A stretch of 10,899 nucleotides of DNA from Blastocatellia bacterium (GCA_013695195.1 JACDAY010000129.1:1-10899), one strand, 5' to 3'; positions 1 through 7,700 are shown, counted from the first letter of the stretch. Numbers and translations: made by a program. The notes: a model not told the origin generated them from the sequence alone.

Positions 1-345
1 CTTCCCGAGCCTGATGAGCAAATTTCCAAAATACAGTGGGTCTTTTACGGTTTGCTCGGCCTCTTCGAGCGTTACGCCTTTGGCACGCCGTAGCTCATGA
101 TAGAGCATCGCTGTTTTTCCAAATTCAATGGATTTGCGGTGGTCAAGTATCCCGATGCCATTCAGATTTGCATTAGCCTGCGCGGCAAGCTCACGAATCT
201 TTTCCTCACTGCCTAGGATCGTAACCTTCGCGATCTTGTCCCGGGCGCAAATTTCCGCTGCCTGCACAATGCGTGTATCCTCGCCTTCAGGAAGGATAAT
301 ATGTTGAAGATCTGCGGCTGCGAGTTGGCGAATTTGTTGAAGCAT
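1..345 (-). CDS. pta: Phosphate acetyltransferase, N-terminal part (partial at window edge)
   Basis: Reading the minus strand from the ATG at 345-343 gives 115 uninterrupted codons to the window edge. Near the N-terminus is ILPEGEDTR (residues 17-25), followed by a KVTILGSEEKI strand and, at the edge, KDPLYFGNLLIRLG. Together these are typical of the PTA/PTB phosphotransacetylase family, which interconverts acetyl-CoA plus phosphate and acetyl phosphate plus CoA in the cytoplasm. The family motif begins only about 16 residues after the start, so there is no DRTGG-type N-terminal regulatory domain or malic-enzyme domain ahead of it. It is most likely the short single-domain form of about 330 residues, but the C-terminal two thirds lie outside the window. 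No clear Shine-Dalgarno sequence is seen, and a heptad repeat begins 3 nt upstream of the start. Phosphate butyryltransferase is the main alternative. Confidence 0.83.
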   Translation of the reverse strand, partial: MLQQIRQLAAADLQHIILPEGEDTRIVQAAEICARDKIAKVTILGSEEKIRELAAQANANLNGIGILDHRKSIEFGKTAMLYHELRRAKGVTLEEAEQTVKDPLYFGNLLIRLGK

Positions 346-348
346 AGG

Positions 349-390
349 TTAGAAGTTGGAAGTTAGTAGTCAGAAGACGGAAATTGGTAG
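349..390. repeat. Six tandem 7-bp repeats (consensus TTRGWAG)
   Basis: Six contiguous heptads are read on the plus strand: TTAGAAG, TTGGAAG, TTAGTAG, TCAGAAG, ACGGAAA and TTGGTAG, the last three drifting. They lie immediately upstream of the minus-strand pta start, so they occupy its leader or translation initiation region. Degenerate heptads in the opposite orientation occur at 567-588, on the far side of the palindrome at 428-515. Function is unknown. They resemble the short tandem heptad repeats found scattered in some bacterial genomes. Confidence 0.7.
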
Positions 391-427
391 ATAACCCAAG
401 TTGCCAGTTATAAGAATTCGGAGTTTT

Positions 428-515
428 TGCCCGCGAATAACGCGAAAATACGCGAATAAGAAAATATCCAATTCAGTTTTTCTTTATTCGCGTTCATTCG
501 CGTTATTCGCGGGCA
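428..515. repeat. Long palindrome built from CGCGAATAA units
   Basis: The left arm (428-464) and right arm (477-515) are near-perfect inverted copies that begin and end with TGCCCGCGAATAACGCGAA. They differ by a short mismatched patch and about two extra bases in the right arm. The loop is 12 nt (465-476). Each arm holds three tandem CGCGAAWAA-like units spaced 9-10 bp apart. A transcript through it would form a long hairpin of about 37 bp. It sits between the divergent pta and DUF1232 genes, so it is unlikely to be a simple convergent terminator. Its tandem-plus-inverted design suggests a dispersed intergenic repeat of the REP/MITE kind, but no second copy is present in this window. Confidence 0.85.
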
Positions 516-566
516 GCTTTCCTAAAATTGGTTTGAATGGCCCTTGGGTAAGATATTGACTTTTAT

Positions 567-588
567 ATTCTAACTTCTCACCTTCCAA
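567..588 (-). repeat. Degenerate heptads, opposite orientation to 349-390
   Basis: On the minus strand this reads TTGGAAG, one extra G, TGAGAAG, TTAGAAT. These are the same units as at 349-390 but inverted. Together with the central palindrome they make a composite inverted structure spanning 349-588. The remaining sequence of this gene-free stretch (516-566 and 589-660) shows nothing I can name with confidence, apart from a weak possible promoter (TTGCAC at 617-622, TAGACT at 641-646, 18-bp spacer) for the gene at 674. Confidence 0.5.
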
Positions 589-673
589 ACTAACATACAA
601 CTTTCTTACTTGAAACTTGCACAAACCGCTCACAATTCTCTAGACTGTTCTAAACGAAAAAAGGAATCGAAGA

Positions 674-1171
674 ATGAGCGCAGCAATCGAGCAAAAAAAC
701 AAAATTACGCGCCGCGAAAAAGGCGAATTGAAGGGCCGAATGGGCAATTTCCTGGCGTTTTTGCCGAACATGGTCAAGCTGCTCGGCCGCTTGCTCAAGG
801 ATGCACGCGTGCCGGCGGCGGAAAAGGCGCTTTTTCTCGCGGCGATAGTGTATGTCATTTCGCCTCTGGATTTTATCCCGGACGTGTTTCCGTTTATCGG
901 CCAGGTCGATGACATTTATGTGGTCGCGCTGACGCTGCTGCGCTTGGTGGGCCGCACGGATGCCGCTGTGGTCAGACAGCATTGGTCTGGCGGTGGGGAT
1001 ATTGTTTCGCTGTCAGATTCGATCGCAAAAATTGCACCGATGCTTTTGCCCAAGCGTGTTTCGCGCATGCTTTCGTCAAAGGTCGAGCTCGCTCCGGCCG
1101 CAAAAGCTTTAAAAAATATCGCTGACAAGAAAGAACCGGTCGTCATAGAAACTCCCCAACCCCAGCTCTGA
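674..1171 (+). CDS. DUF1232 (YkvA-family) small membrane protein
   Basis: This encodes 165 residues. The core (about residues 46-92) contains PAAEKALFLAAIVYVISPLDFIPD followed by FIGQVDD, which is the hallmark PLDxIPD...G..DD pattern of the DUF1232/YkvA family. The stretch around residues 52-63 is hydrophobic enough for a membrane-embedded or re-entrant helix, and residues 80-92 form a second hydrophobic helix. The flanks are basic at the N-terminus and proline-rich at the very C-terminus. The ATG at 674 is preceded by AAGGA (661-665) at 8-nt spacing, a good ribosome binding site that decides the start. The biochemical role of this family is not established. No operon partner is obvious: pta is divergent, and clpC follows after 214 nt with its own promoter-like sequence. 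The stop codon overlaps the first bases of an inverted-repeat element. Confidence 0.87.
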   Translation: MSAAIEQKNKITRREKGELKGRMGNFLAFLPNMVKLLGRLLKDARVPAAEKALFLAAIVYVISPLDFIPDVFPFIGQVDDIYVVALTLLRLVGRTDAAVVRQHWSGGGDIVSLSDSIAKIAPMLLPKRVSRMLSSKVELAPAAKALKNIADKKEPVVIETPQPQL

Positions 1172-1246
1172 ATTCACGCTTCAGCGGGTTTCTTGTGTCA
1201 GAACCGGACGCACGGGTAAATCGAAGACAAGCTAAAGCTTGAACGC
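1170..1246 (+). repeat. Dispersed element with terminal inverted repeats, copy B
   Basis: A 77-bp element is bounded by GAATTCACGCTTCAGCGGG (1170-1188) and CAAGCTAAAGCTTGAACGC (1228-1246), which are imperfect inverted repeats of each other. It shares its ends and internal blocks (TTCTT, TCAGAACCG, ACGGGTA) with the element at 7837-7920, in the opposite orientation. Mismatches in its ends suggest it is the more decayed copy. It begins on the TGA stop of the DUF1232 gene. No open reading frame fits inside it, so it would be a non-autonomous element. Confidence 0.75.
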
Positions 1247-1320
1247 AAAACAGTTTTTGGATTTTTCGCGGGTTTACGAGTATATCTCCCCAAGCTTGTA
1301 AATTATTAAAATAGAATCGT

Positions 1321-1351
1321 TTGGATTATCTCCTGATACTTTCGCTATAAT
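1321..1351 (+). promoter_or_regulatory. Candidate sigma70-type promoter for clpC
   Basis: A perfect TATAAT lies at 1346-1351 in an A/T-rich stretch. A weak TTGGAT lies at 1321-1326, giving a 19-bp spacer, so the -35 match is poor. Transcription would start about 28 nt before the clpC ATG. No CIRCE inverted repeat (the HrcA site) and no obvious CtsR-type direct heptad was found upstream of clpC, so heat-shock control by those repressors is not supported by the sequence. Confidence 0.5.
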
Positions 1352-1385
1352 ATATAAAATTTGGCGAGGGTGAAACACTAATATT

Positions 1386-3779
1386 ATGTTCGAACGCTAT
1401 ACAGAAAGATCCCGACGCGTGATTTTTTTCGCACGCTACGAAGCACTTCAATACGGTTCGCCCGTAATCGCACCGGAGCACGTTCTGCTCGGCCTCATGC
1501 GTGAAGACAAAACCATCGCCGCGCGCTATTTTAACGGCCGCAACGGCATAACGGTTGACTCTGTCCGCCGCGAGGTAGAAGACCGCATTGTGCTCCGTGA
1601 CCGCATGCCGCAATCCGCCGAGCTGCACCTTTCACTCGAAACCAAACGCATACTCTTTTATGCGAATGAAGAAAGCCGCCATTTGAAAAATCGTCATATT
1701 GGCCCCGAACATCTTCTTTTAGGCCTCGGGCGCGAAGAAAGTTCGATTGCCGCTGAAATTCTTTTTCAATTTGGGCTTCATGTGCAGAACATACGAGACG
1801 AGATCGGGCGCCGGACCGGCCTTCCGCAAATTCTTGCGCCCGACAAAGAGAACTCGAAAACTCCTAATCTGTTGGAATTCACACGCGACCTTACCGAAGA
1901 TGCGGCCCACGGCAAGCTCGACCCCCTGATCGGCCGCGAGCCGGAGATCGAACGCCTTATCGAGATTCTGTGCCGCCGGACAAAGAATAATCCCGTTTTG
2001 ATCGGCGAATCCGGTGTCGGCAAAACAGCAATAATTGAAGGCCTGGCGCAGAAGATAGTAGATAAAACCGTTCCCAGCTTTCTCGAAAACAAGCGGATTC
2101 TGTCGCTCGATCTTTCGCTGATCGTCGCTGGCACAAAATATCGCGGCCAGTTCGAGGAACGCCTCAAAAAGATAATGGGCGAATTAAGAGAGAACGAGGA
2201 AAATATCGTTTTTATAGACGAGCTGCACACGCTTGTCGGGGCAGGCTCGGCCGAAGGCACGCTGGACGCCGCGAATATACTGAAACCCGCGCTTTCACGC
2301 GGCGAGATACAATGCATCGGCGCTACTACGCCGTCGGAATTTCGCAAAACCATCGAAAAAGACCGCGCTCTCGAACGACGGTTCCAATCGGTCAAAGTCC
2401 AGCCGCCGACCGAGGCAGAAGCTTTACAGATCATCGAAGGCGTTGTCGAACGTTACGAAGCTTTCCACCAGATACGCTATTCCAAAGAAGCTCTCGAAGC
2501 GGCCGTTTTCCAATCGAACCGCTATATTCCGGACCGATTTTTGCCCGACAAAGCCATCGATGTTCTCGACGAGGCCGGTGCCCGCGCAAAGCTTCGCCAT
2601 CAGAGCGAGAATGTGAGCGAGCCTTCGTGGAAAGAGACGGTCGAAAACTGGAAGCGCGCCGCCGCGAACGAGGACCAGATCATCTCATATGAGCTGAAAA
2701 CGCTGGAAGATTCGTTTTTTGCGGTCGAAGTAACAAAAGACGATATTGACGACGTAATTGCCCGATGGACAGGTGTTCCCGTCTCGTCCATCAAGCTCGA
2801 AGAAGCCAAAAAGCTTCTCAGTATAGAGACCGAGCTGCACAAACGCGTCATCTCGCAACGTCCGGCGATCTCGGCGCTCGCACGTGCGATCCGCCGCTCA
2901 CGAGCCGGATTAAAAAACCCGAGCAGACCTGTCGGCTCATTCCTGTTTCTCGGCCCGACCGGGGTCGGCAAAACCGAAGTTGCCCGTACGCTCGCCGAGT
3001 ATCTTTTCGGGTCCGAGCGAATGCTGATCCGCTTTGATATGAGCGAATTTATGGAGAAGCACGCGGTCGCTAAATTTATCGGCTCGCCTCCGGGATATGT
3101 AGGGTTTGAGGAAGGCGGGCAGCTTACAGAGAAGCTTCGCCGCTCACCTTATGCAGTCGTTTTATTTGACGAAATAGAAAAGGCGCACCCTGATCTTTTC
3201 AACGTCCTTTTACAGGTTTTCGAGGACGGCGTACTGACCGACGCTCAAGGAAATACTGTGGATTGTAAACACGCTATTTTTATTATGACGTCGAATATAG
3301 GAGCCAAATTCATCCAAAAGCGGACCACGCTCGGTTTTCAAACAAGCGGGGAAGCCTCGCGGGAAAAAATGGAAGATCAGGTTATGTCGCAGGTAAAGCA
3401 GACCTTTGCTCCCGAGTTCATTAACCGGCTCGATGAGATAATCATCTTTGATGAGCTTGTCGATGCGGACCTCGAGAAGATCGTCGATCTGCAGGTCGAA
3501 AAGCTTAATATACTGCTCGAAAAAAGAGATTTGAAAATCACGATGACGGCCGAGGCTCGTGCATGGCTTATCGAAAAGACCTGTGCCGACAGGAGTTACG
3601 GCGCACGGCCGCTGAAGCGAGCACTGCAGAAATATGTTGAAGACGAGTTATCCGAAGCCCTGATCCAGGGTGAAGTGTCCGAAAAAAGCGAGGTCGAAAT
3701 ATTCCGCGAGAACGACAAACTTGCCTTTCGAACTGTTCCGGCGGAGAAACTTGAAAAAGCTCTCTCACAGAAATCATAG
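1386..3779 (+). CDS. clpC: ATP-dependent Clp protease ATP-binding subunit ClpC
   Basis: This encodes 797 residues, an AAA+ Hsp100 unfoldase that feeds proteins to the ClpP peptidase in the cytoplasm. Two Clp_N repeats fill residues 1-145, starting with MFERYTERSRRVIFFARYEA, a typical ClpC opening. The first ATPase has Walker A GESGVGKT (207-214) and Walker B IVFIDE (274-279). The second has GPTGVGKT (523-530), VVLFDE (591-596) and a sensor-2 GARPLKRAL (739-747). TLGF (648-651) sits where ClpP-binding IGF/VGF loops occur, so partnership with ClpP is likely. The linker between the ATPases (about 405-448) is short for the ClpC middle domain but keeps a helix resembling a UVR motif (about 420-440). 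This favours ClpC over ClpB (longer coiled coil) and ClpA. GAGGG at 1366-1370 is a distant ribosome binding site. No mcsA, mcsB or ctsR gene is adjacent, so adaptor and regulator genes of the Firmicutes operon are not here. Confidence 0.95.
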   Translation: MFERYTERSRRVIFFARYEALQYGSPVIAPEHVLLGLMREDKTIAARYFNGRNGITVDSVRREVEDRIVLRDRMPQSAELHLSLETKRILFYANEESRHLKNRHIGPEHLLLGLGREESSIAAEILFQFGLHVQNIRDEIGRRTGLPQILAPDKENSKTPNLLEFTRDLTEDAAHGKLDPLIGREPEIERLIEILCRRTKNNPVLIGESGVGKTAIIEGLAQKIVDKTVPSFLENKRILSLDLSLIVAGTKYRGQFEERLKKIMGELRENEENIVFIDELHTLVGAGSAEGTLDAANILKPALSRGEIQCIGATTPSEFRKTIEKDRALERRFQSVKVQPPTEAEALQIIEGVVERYEAFHQIRYSKEALEAAVFQSNRYIPDRFLPDKAIDVLDEAGARAKLRHQSENVSEPSWKETVENWKRAAANEDQIISYELKTLEDSFFAVEVTKDDIDDVIARWTGVPVSSIKLEEAKKLLSIETELHKRVISQRPAISALARAIRRSRAGLKNPSRPVGSFLFLGPTGVGKTEVARTLAEYLFGSERMLIRFDMSEFMEKHAVAKFIGSPPGYVGFEEGGQLTEKLRRSPYAVVLFDEIEKAHPDLFNVLLQVFEDGVLTDAQGNTVDCKHAIFIMTSNIGAKFIQKRTTLGFQTSGEASREKMEDQVMSQVKQTFAPEFINRLDEIIIFDELVDADLEKIVDLQVEKLNILLEKRDLKITMTAEARAWLIEKTCADRSYGARPLKRALQKYVEDELSEALIQGEVSEKSEVEIFRENDKLAFRTVPAEKLEKALSQKS

Positions 3780-3793
3780 CCAACGATCAAAGG

Positions 3794-3835
3794 GCACTCA
3801 GCGTGTTTATCCGAGAAGGAAGACACGCTGAGTGC
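3794..3835. terminator. Strong hairpin between convergent genes, likely bidirectional terminator
   Basis: GCACTCAGCGTGT (3794-3806) and ACACGCTGAGTGC (3823-3835) are perfect 13-bp inverted repeats. The stem extends to 15 bp with one G:U pair, leaving a 12-nt loop. It lies 14 nt after the clpC stop and 18 nt before the end of the opposing gene, which is where a shared terminator belongs. There is no T-run on either side, so classical intrinsic termination is uncertain. It could mainly protect transcript 3' ends. The CAGCGTG core loosely resembles the ends of the elements at 1170 and 7837. Confidence 0.6.
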
Positions 3836-3853
3836 ACTATTGAGTGGGATAAT

Positions 3854-4342
3854 CTAATACTGGCGACGCCCTCGATAACCTTCCTCGTAACCTTCAAGAA
3901 AGCCGAGCCTGTAATTATATTCGTACTGGTTAATATCGTCCGGGTTTGGATTCGGGCTGGTGCCGCGGTAAACGTTTGACTGATTATATTTGTTACGGCT
4001 CCGGTCTCTCTGCCCGGCATTAAAACCTTGCTGATAACCCGCCTTTACTGCCGCCCTGACCGCTTCACTAGTGCCGTAAGCTCGTTCATTGACGCGGTTG
4101 TTGCCGCGATTATTCAGCACGACAACGCCATCTTGGCCACGATTGTTTCGCTGACGCAGCTGCGCCTCACGTATACGCTGTGCCTCAAGCTTCTCACGCT
4201 GCTTCTCTATTCTTTCCTGCTGTCTCTTTATTCTGCGCTCCTGTCTCGATGTCTGACCGCTAACATCTATGCTAGTTCCCAGAACTGCAGCGAACACAAG
4301 TGCCGATACGCCTGTTAATTTTCTAAAGTTTGATAATTTCAT
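3854..4342 (-). CDS. Secreted coiled-coil protein with C-terminal Y..GF..G...GY motifs, unknown function
   Basis: This encodes 162 residues and I do not recognise the family. The N-terminus (MKLSNFRKLTGVSALVFAAVLG) is a clear signal peptide, with cleavage probably near residues 29-30. Mature residues 31-66 are almost entirely R, K, E and Q, forming a predicted charged helix or coiled coil. An N/G/R-rich linker follows (about 66-90). Two related motifs complete the protein: AGYQQGFNAGQRDR (101-114) and YRLGFLEGYEEGYRGRR (144-160). These are glycine-zipper-like, with G at regular 4-residue steps, and could pack against a membrane, a wall or each other. The protein is very basic overall. The start at 4342 is supported by the signal peptide; the ribosome binding site is weak. 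It is transcribed towards clpC and divergently from bamA. An envelope-associated structural or nucleic-acid-binding role is only a guess. Confidence 0.75.
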   Translation of the reverse strand: MKLSNFRKLTGVSALVFAAVLGTSIDVSGQTSRQERRIKRQQERIEKQREKLEAQRIREAQLRQRNNRGQDGVVVLNNRGNNRVNERAYGTSEAVRAAVKAGYQQGFNAGQRDRSRNKYNQSNVYRGTSPNPNPDDINQYEYNYRLGFLEGYEEGYRGRRQY

Positions 4343-4461
4343 AATTATTTCGTTCTCTATGTTGCATGCCCGTTAAAATTAATAGCAATGGCCGTGCCAA
4401 AGCAATTTTATGTCGGCGTTTCCACGATTTCGGAAAGGGTAAGCTGAAAAAAGAGCCAAAA

Positions 4462-4479
4462 CGTGTATTATTTTACACG
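4462..4479. promoter_or_regulatory. Candidate operator dyad CGTGTA-N6-TACACG
   Basis: A perfect 6-bp inverted repeat with an A/T-only 6-nt centre lies between two divergent genes. This is a common layout for a dimeric repressor site. On the minus strand its centre reads TAAAATAAT, which could double as a -10 region for the secreted gene 120 nt away. A dyad this short can arise by chance. Confidence 0.35.
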
Positions 4480-4564
4480 AATGAGTTGCTCTCAGCAGGC
4501 TTCGGCAAATTTTGCAAACGAAACACTATTTTAAGAACACTTTTCGTTTTTGAAGTTTTGCCTG

Positions 4565-4626
4565 TATAATTCGTAAGTTTGCGGGACGAGGCGGATAAGG
4601 CAACCTCGTGTTGATTCATAGAATCA
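4565..4626 (+). promoter_or_regulatory. Candidate bamA promoter (-10) and structured leader
   Basis: TATAAT at 4565-4570 is a perfect -10 hexamer, but no good -35 lies 16-18 bp upstream. If used, it gives a leader of about 170 nt before bamA. Early in that leader are ACGAGG...CCTCGT (4586-4591 with 4604-4609) and TGATTC-ATA-GAATCA (4612-4626), two small dyads in a row. The leader does not match a riboswitch class that I can recognise. Confidence 0.4.
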
Positions 4627-4746
4627 TATGTTGAGTAAAAATCCGACATTGAATGGCCGGCGGTATTTGAGTATTCTCTCCTTTTGATACAGCACGTGGC
4701 GGCCTGCAAGCTTTCAGAATCGCAATTATAAGGGAAAATCGTTTTT

Positions 4747-7700
4747 ATGTTTATATTCCGTGCATTCGGACTTGTGTTATTGAGTTTTGTCTTGTGGACA
4801 GCACCGGCCGATGCAAAAACTGAAAGTACGGGCATAATTTCAACTGCCGTACAGCAGCAAATCGTTGAAAGCGTGGATATTCAGGGCAACCGGCGCCTGC
4901 GCGACGACGACCTTCTTTATTACATCAAAACCCGCGCAGGCGATGTTTACGATGCGGCGGCGCTCGAACGCGACCTAAAGGAACTGCTCTCGCTTAATTT
5001 CTTCGACAAGACTAAAACCAGGGTCCTTACGAAAGAAGGCATTCGCGGCGGCGTGGATGTTATCTTTGAAGTCAGCGAATTGCTGATTATCCGCGACCTT
5101 CAATTCACCGGCCTGGATGTCGTGCCCGAATCCGATGTGCTCAAAGCATTCCGCGAACAGCGAGTCGGTATCTCGAAGGAAGCCTTATACGATCCTGTAA
5201 AGGCCAGAAACGCCACGCGCATTCTCCGCGAGCTGCTTGCCTCGAAGGGATATCCGAACGCGAAAGTCATTGTAAATGTAGAGGAAGTTTCTGCAACCTC
5301 GATTGCCGTTACATTCGATATCGATCAGGGAAACCGCTCACGCATCGTCGAGATCGATTTCCAGGGCAATGAGAAATTCAGCGACGGCGAGCTTCGAGGA
5401 GCCTTGACACTGGTGCAGGAAACCGGCCTGATCTCGCGGTTCAAGGGCCAGGACATTCTCGATCTTAGAAAGCTTCAATACGACCTGCAGCGAAATGTGC
5501 TTGATTACATGCGCTCTAAAGGCTATTTCCAGGCTCGTATCGGCGAACCCGAAGTTATCGGCCTCGGTGTAAAACGCACAGATTTTCTTCCGCTTATCAC
5601 ATTGCCGCTGCCTCTCATTTCATCAAAAGACGACACGCTGAAGATCATCGTCCCGGTTACTGAAGGCAGAGTTTTCCGGGTAGGCGAGCTTAAAGTAGAG
5701 GGAAATTCGATCTTTTCCGAACAGCAGATCTTGGGTTATATCGGCTTGAAGCCTGGCGATGTCGCAAATGGCAAGCGCCTGCGCGATGCCGTTTACGAAG
5801 ATTTGAAAAAGGTTTACGGTTCGCAGGGTTTTGTTAATTACAATGCGGAATATGACCCGGAATTCAAGGACAATCCGGCAAATCCGAATGAAGGTATCGT
5901 CGATATTAAGATAATCGTCGAGGAAGGCAGGCAATTCACATTGCGGCGGCTCGAATTTACCGGCAATACATTTACCCGCGACCGCGTACTGCGGCGTGAA
6001 TTCCTGATCAACGAGGGTGATATTTATAACCAGAATTATCTGGATATTTCCGTCGCACGGCTTAATCAAACACAGTACTTCGACCCGATCGACAAGGATC
6101 AGGACGTGGAAACACGTACCGATGATGATCAGGGCGATGTGGATCTAATCGTTAAAGTCAGGGAAAAAGGGCGCCAGCAAATATCTTTTAACGGCGGCGT
6201 TTCCGGCATCGGAGGCTCCTTTTTCGGTTTGGAATATTCGACCAACAATCTTGCCGGACGGGGTGAGATACTTTCATTTTCCGTCGGCGCGGGCAATCGG
6301 CAGCAAAGTCTTCAGTTTACTTATCAGGAGCCTTATTTCCGCAACAGGCCGATATCGGTTGGGTTTTCGCTTTTCGCCTCCCGCTACAGATTTTTCGGCG
6401 AAGGCACTTCTTTCACACAGAACCCGGATATCCTGGAAGATCTGTTTAATCCTATTGGACAAGTTACCACGGATTCGAGCAATCTGTTTACGCAGAGCAC
6501 CTTCGGCGGTACTTTGTTTGCCACGGCTCCGCTTTCCGAGCTTTTCTTTAAAAAGCGCAGGTTTACGCAATTTTCAAGGGTCGGCTTGACTTACCAGCTT
6601 TCAGCAACGACTATTACAGACCCGCCTGTGAACGAATCAGCAGACCCGCTGCTTAGAATTCCGGTTATTTATGCACAGCCGAATATTCTCACGAGCCGGG
6701 TCACCGGGTCGTTCGTTTACGACACGCGGCAGCCTTCGGCAAACGGAATCGATACCTTGAAGGGAACACAGCTTGCTGCTTCTTTCGGGTTGGCCGGTTT
6801 GGGCGGCGATGTGAGGACCTATCAACCAAGCATAACTTACTCGCAATTTATTCCGGTTCGTCGAAAGCGCTCTAAAAATCCCGAAGTTTTTGCTTTCAGG
6901 CTACAGGCCGGAACGATCGGCTCTTTTGGGTTAACCGACACGATCAGAAACGCGAATTCCTTAGCGTATATCGGGGGAGTTCCGGCTTATGAACGCTATT
7001 TTTTGGGAAGTGAGAACGACATACGCGGCTATGACTCGCGTTCCATCGGGCCGATCGCCCCGTTCGATACTTTTATAACCAGCCGGAACATCGCGGTATC
7101 GGCAAACTCTTCAGGAACCGTAACTCCGATTTCCGGCTTTCCGACGGGCTCGCTGCTTCCCGGTGAAATCGCAAGCCTTGGCCAATTGACCGGTTTCGAC
7201 GGCACGAATCCGGCGTTGTTTCGGAAGTTTTTCCAATTCATAGGCGGCGACACACAGCTTCTTGGAAACTTCGAATATCGTATACCGATCTTTGGCCCGG
7301 TAACTATGGCTTTGTTTGCCGACATCGGAAGCGTCTTCAATCTACGGAGTACCGGTACACAGATTATTAATTCGGAGTTTCTTCAGGATGATGTTTTTAT
7401 TGGCGCCGGAAGATTAACGGGCCTCTCGTTAGTCAACGCGCCGAATCTTGAAAGCAGCTTCGGAAGTGTTTTGTATTATCGCGGCCGCGTACTTACAAAA
7501 ACAGATTTTATCAATGAATTTTGCCGCGGAAACCGGTTCGGCTGCCCGACGAGCCTTTCGCCGGAGGTTCAGCCGATCTTTCTCCGGGGCGAAGTTCAGC
7601 AGAACTCGCTGCTGCGGGTTGACGACAGCATTTTTGGCGGGCTCGGGGATTTTAAGTCGAGTATCGGAGTGGAATTACGCGTACAGGTGCCGGTTGTAAA

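Larger units (their letters stand above)
4343..4746. other. Divergent intergenic regulatory region, no convincing gene
   Basis: This 404-nt stretch separates the minus-strand secreted gene from bamA. Short open frames exist on both strands (67 codons on plus from 4366, and a minus-strand frame overlapping the bamA start). They lack ribosome binding sites and recognisable motifs, so I do not call them. The region holds a dyad at 4462-4479, a TATAAT at 4565-4570 and two leader dyads at 4586-4609 and 4612-4626. AAGGGA at 4730-4735 is the bamA ribosome binding site, with 11-nt spacing. The remainder, including about 100 nt from 4630 to 4729, shows nothing clear. Confidence 0.6.

Noticed and set aside
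428..515. CRISPR array or tRNA-like structure in the CGCGAATAA region
   Set aside because: The repeated units are only 9-10 bp with no spacers of constant length, and the fold is a single long hairpin rather than a cloverleaf.
555..590. TTGACT at 556-561 as a -35 box for the DUF1232 gene
   Set aside because: No -10-like hexamer lies at 16-18 bp downstream; that position falls in the degenerate heptads.
1778..2434. 218-codon open frame on the minus strand within clpC
   Set aside because: It lies entirely opposite conserved ClpC ATPase sequence, has S/R-rich shadow composition, and shows no ribosome binding site or family motif.
3794..3835. CIRCE-like element, because the arms contain GCACTC and GAGTGC
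   Set aside because: CIRCE needs TTAGCACTC and GAGTGCTAA separated by 9 nt upstream of a heat-shock gene. Here the half-sites are about 30 nt apart, the outer bases do not match, and the site is downstream of clpC.
4028..4318. 96-codon plus-strand open frame opposite the secreted gene, rich in L and S
   Set aside because: Its apparent hydrophobicity is the complement of R/Q/E codons in the minus-strand coiled coil. The minus-strand gene has a signal peptide and structured motifs.
4366..4569. 67-codon basic open frame upstream of bamA
   Set aside because: There is no ribosome binding site and no recognisable motif. It runs over the candidate operator and into the TATAAT box, so it is more likely regulatory DNA.
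5623..6069. 148-codon minus-strand open frame inside bamA
   Set aside because: It is a shadow of POTRA domain sequence with continuous coding on the plus strand.
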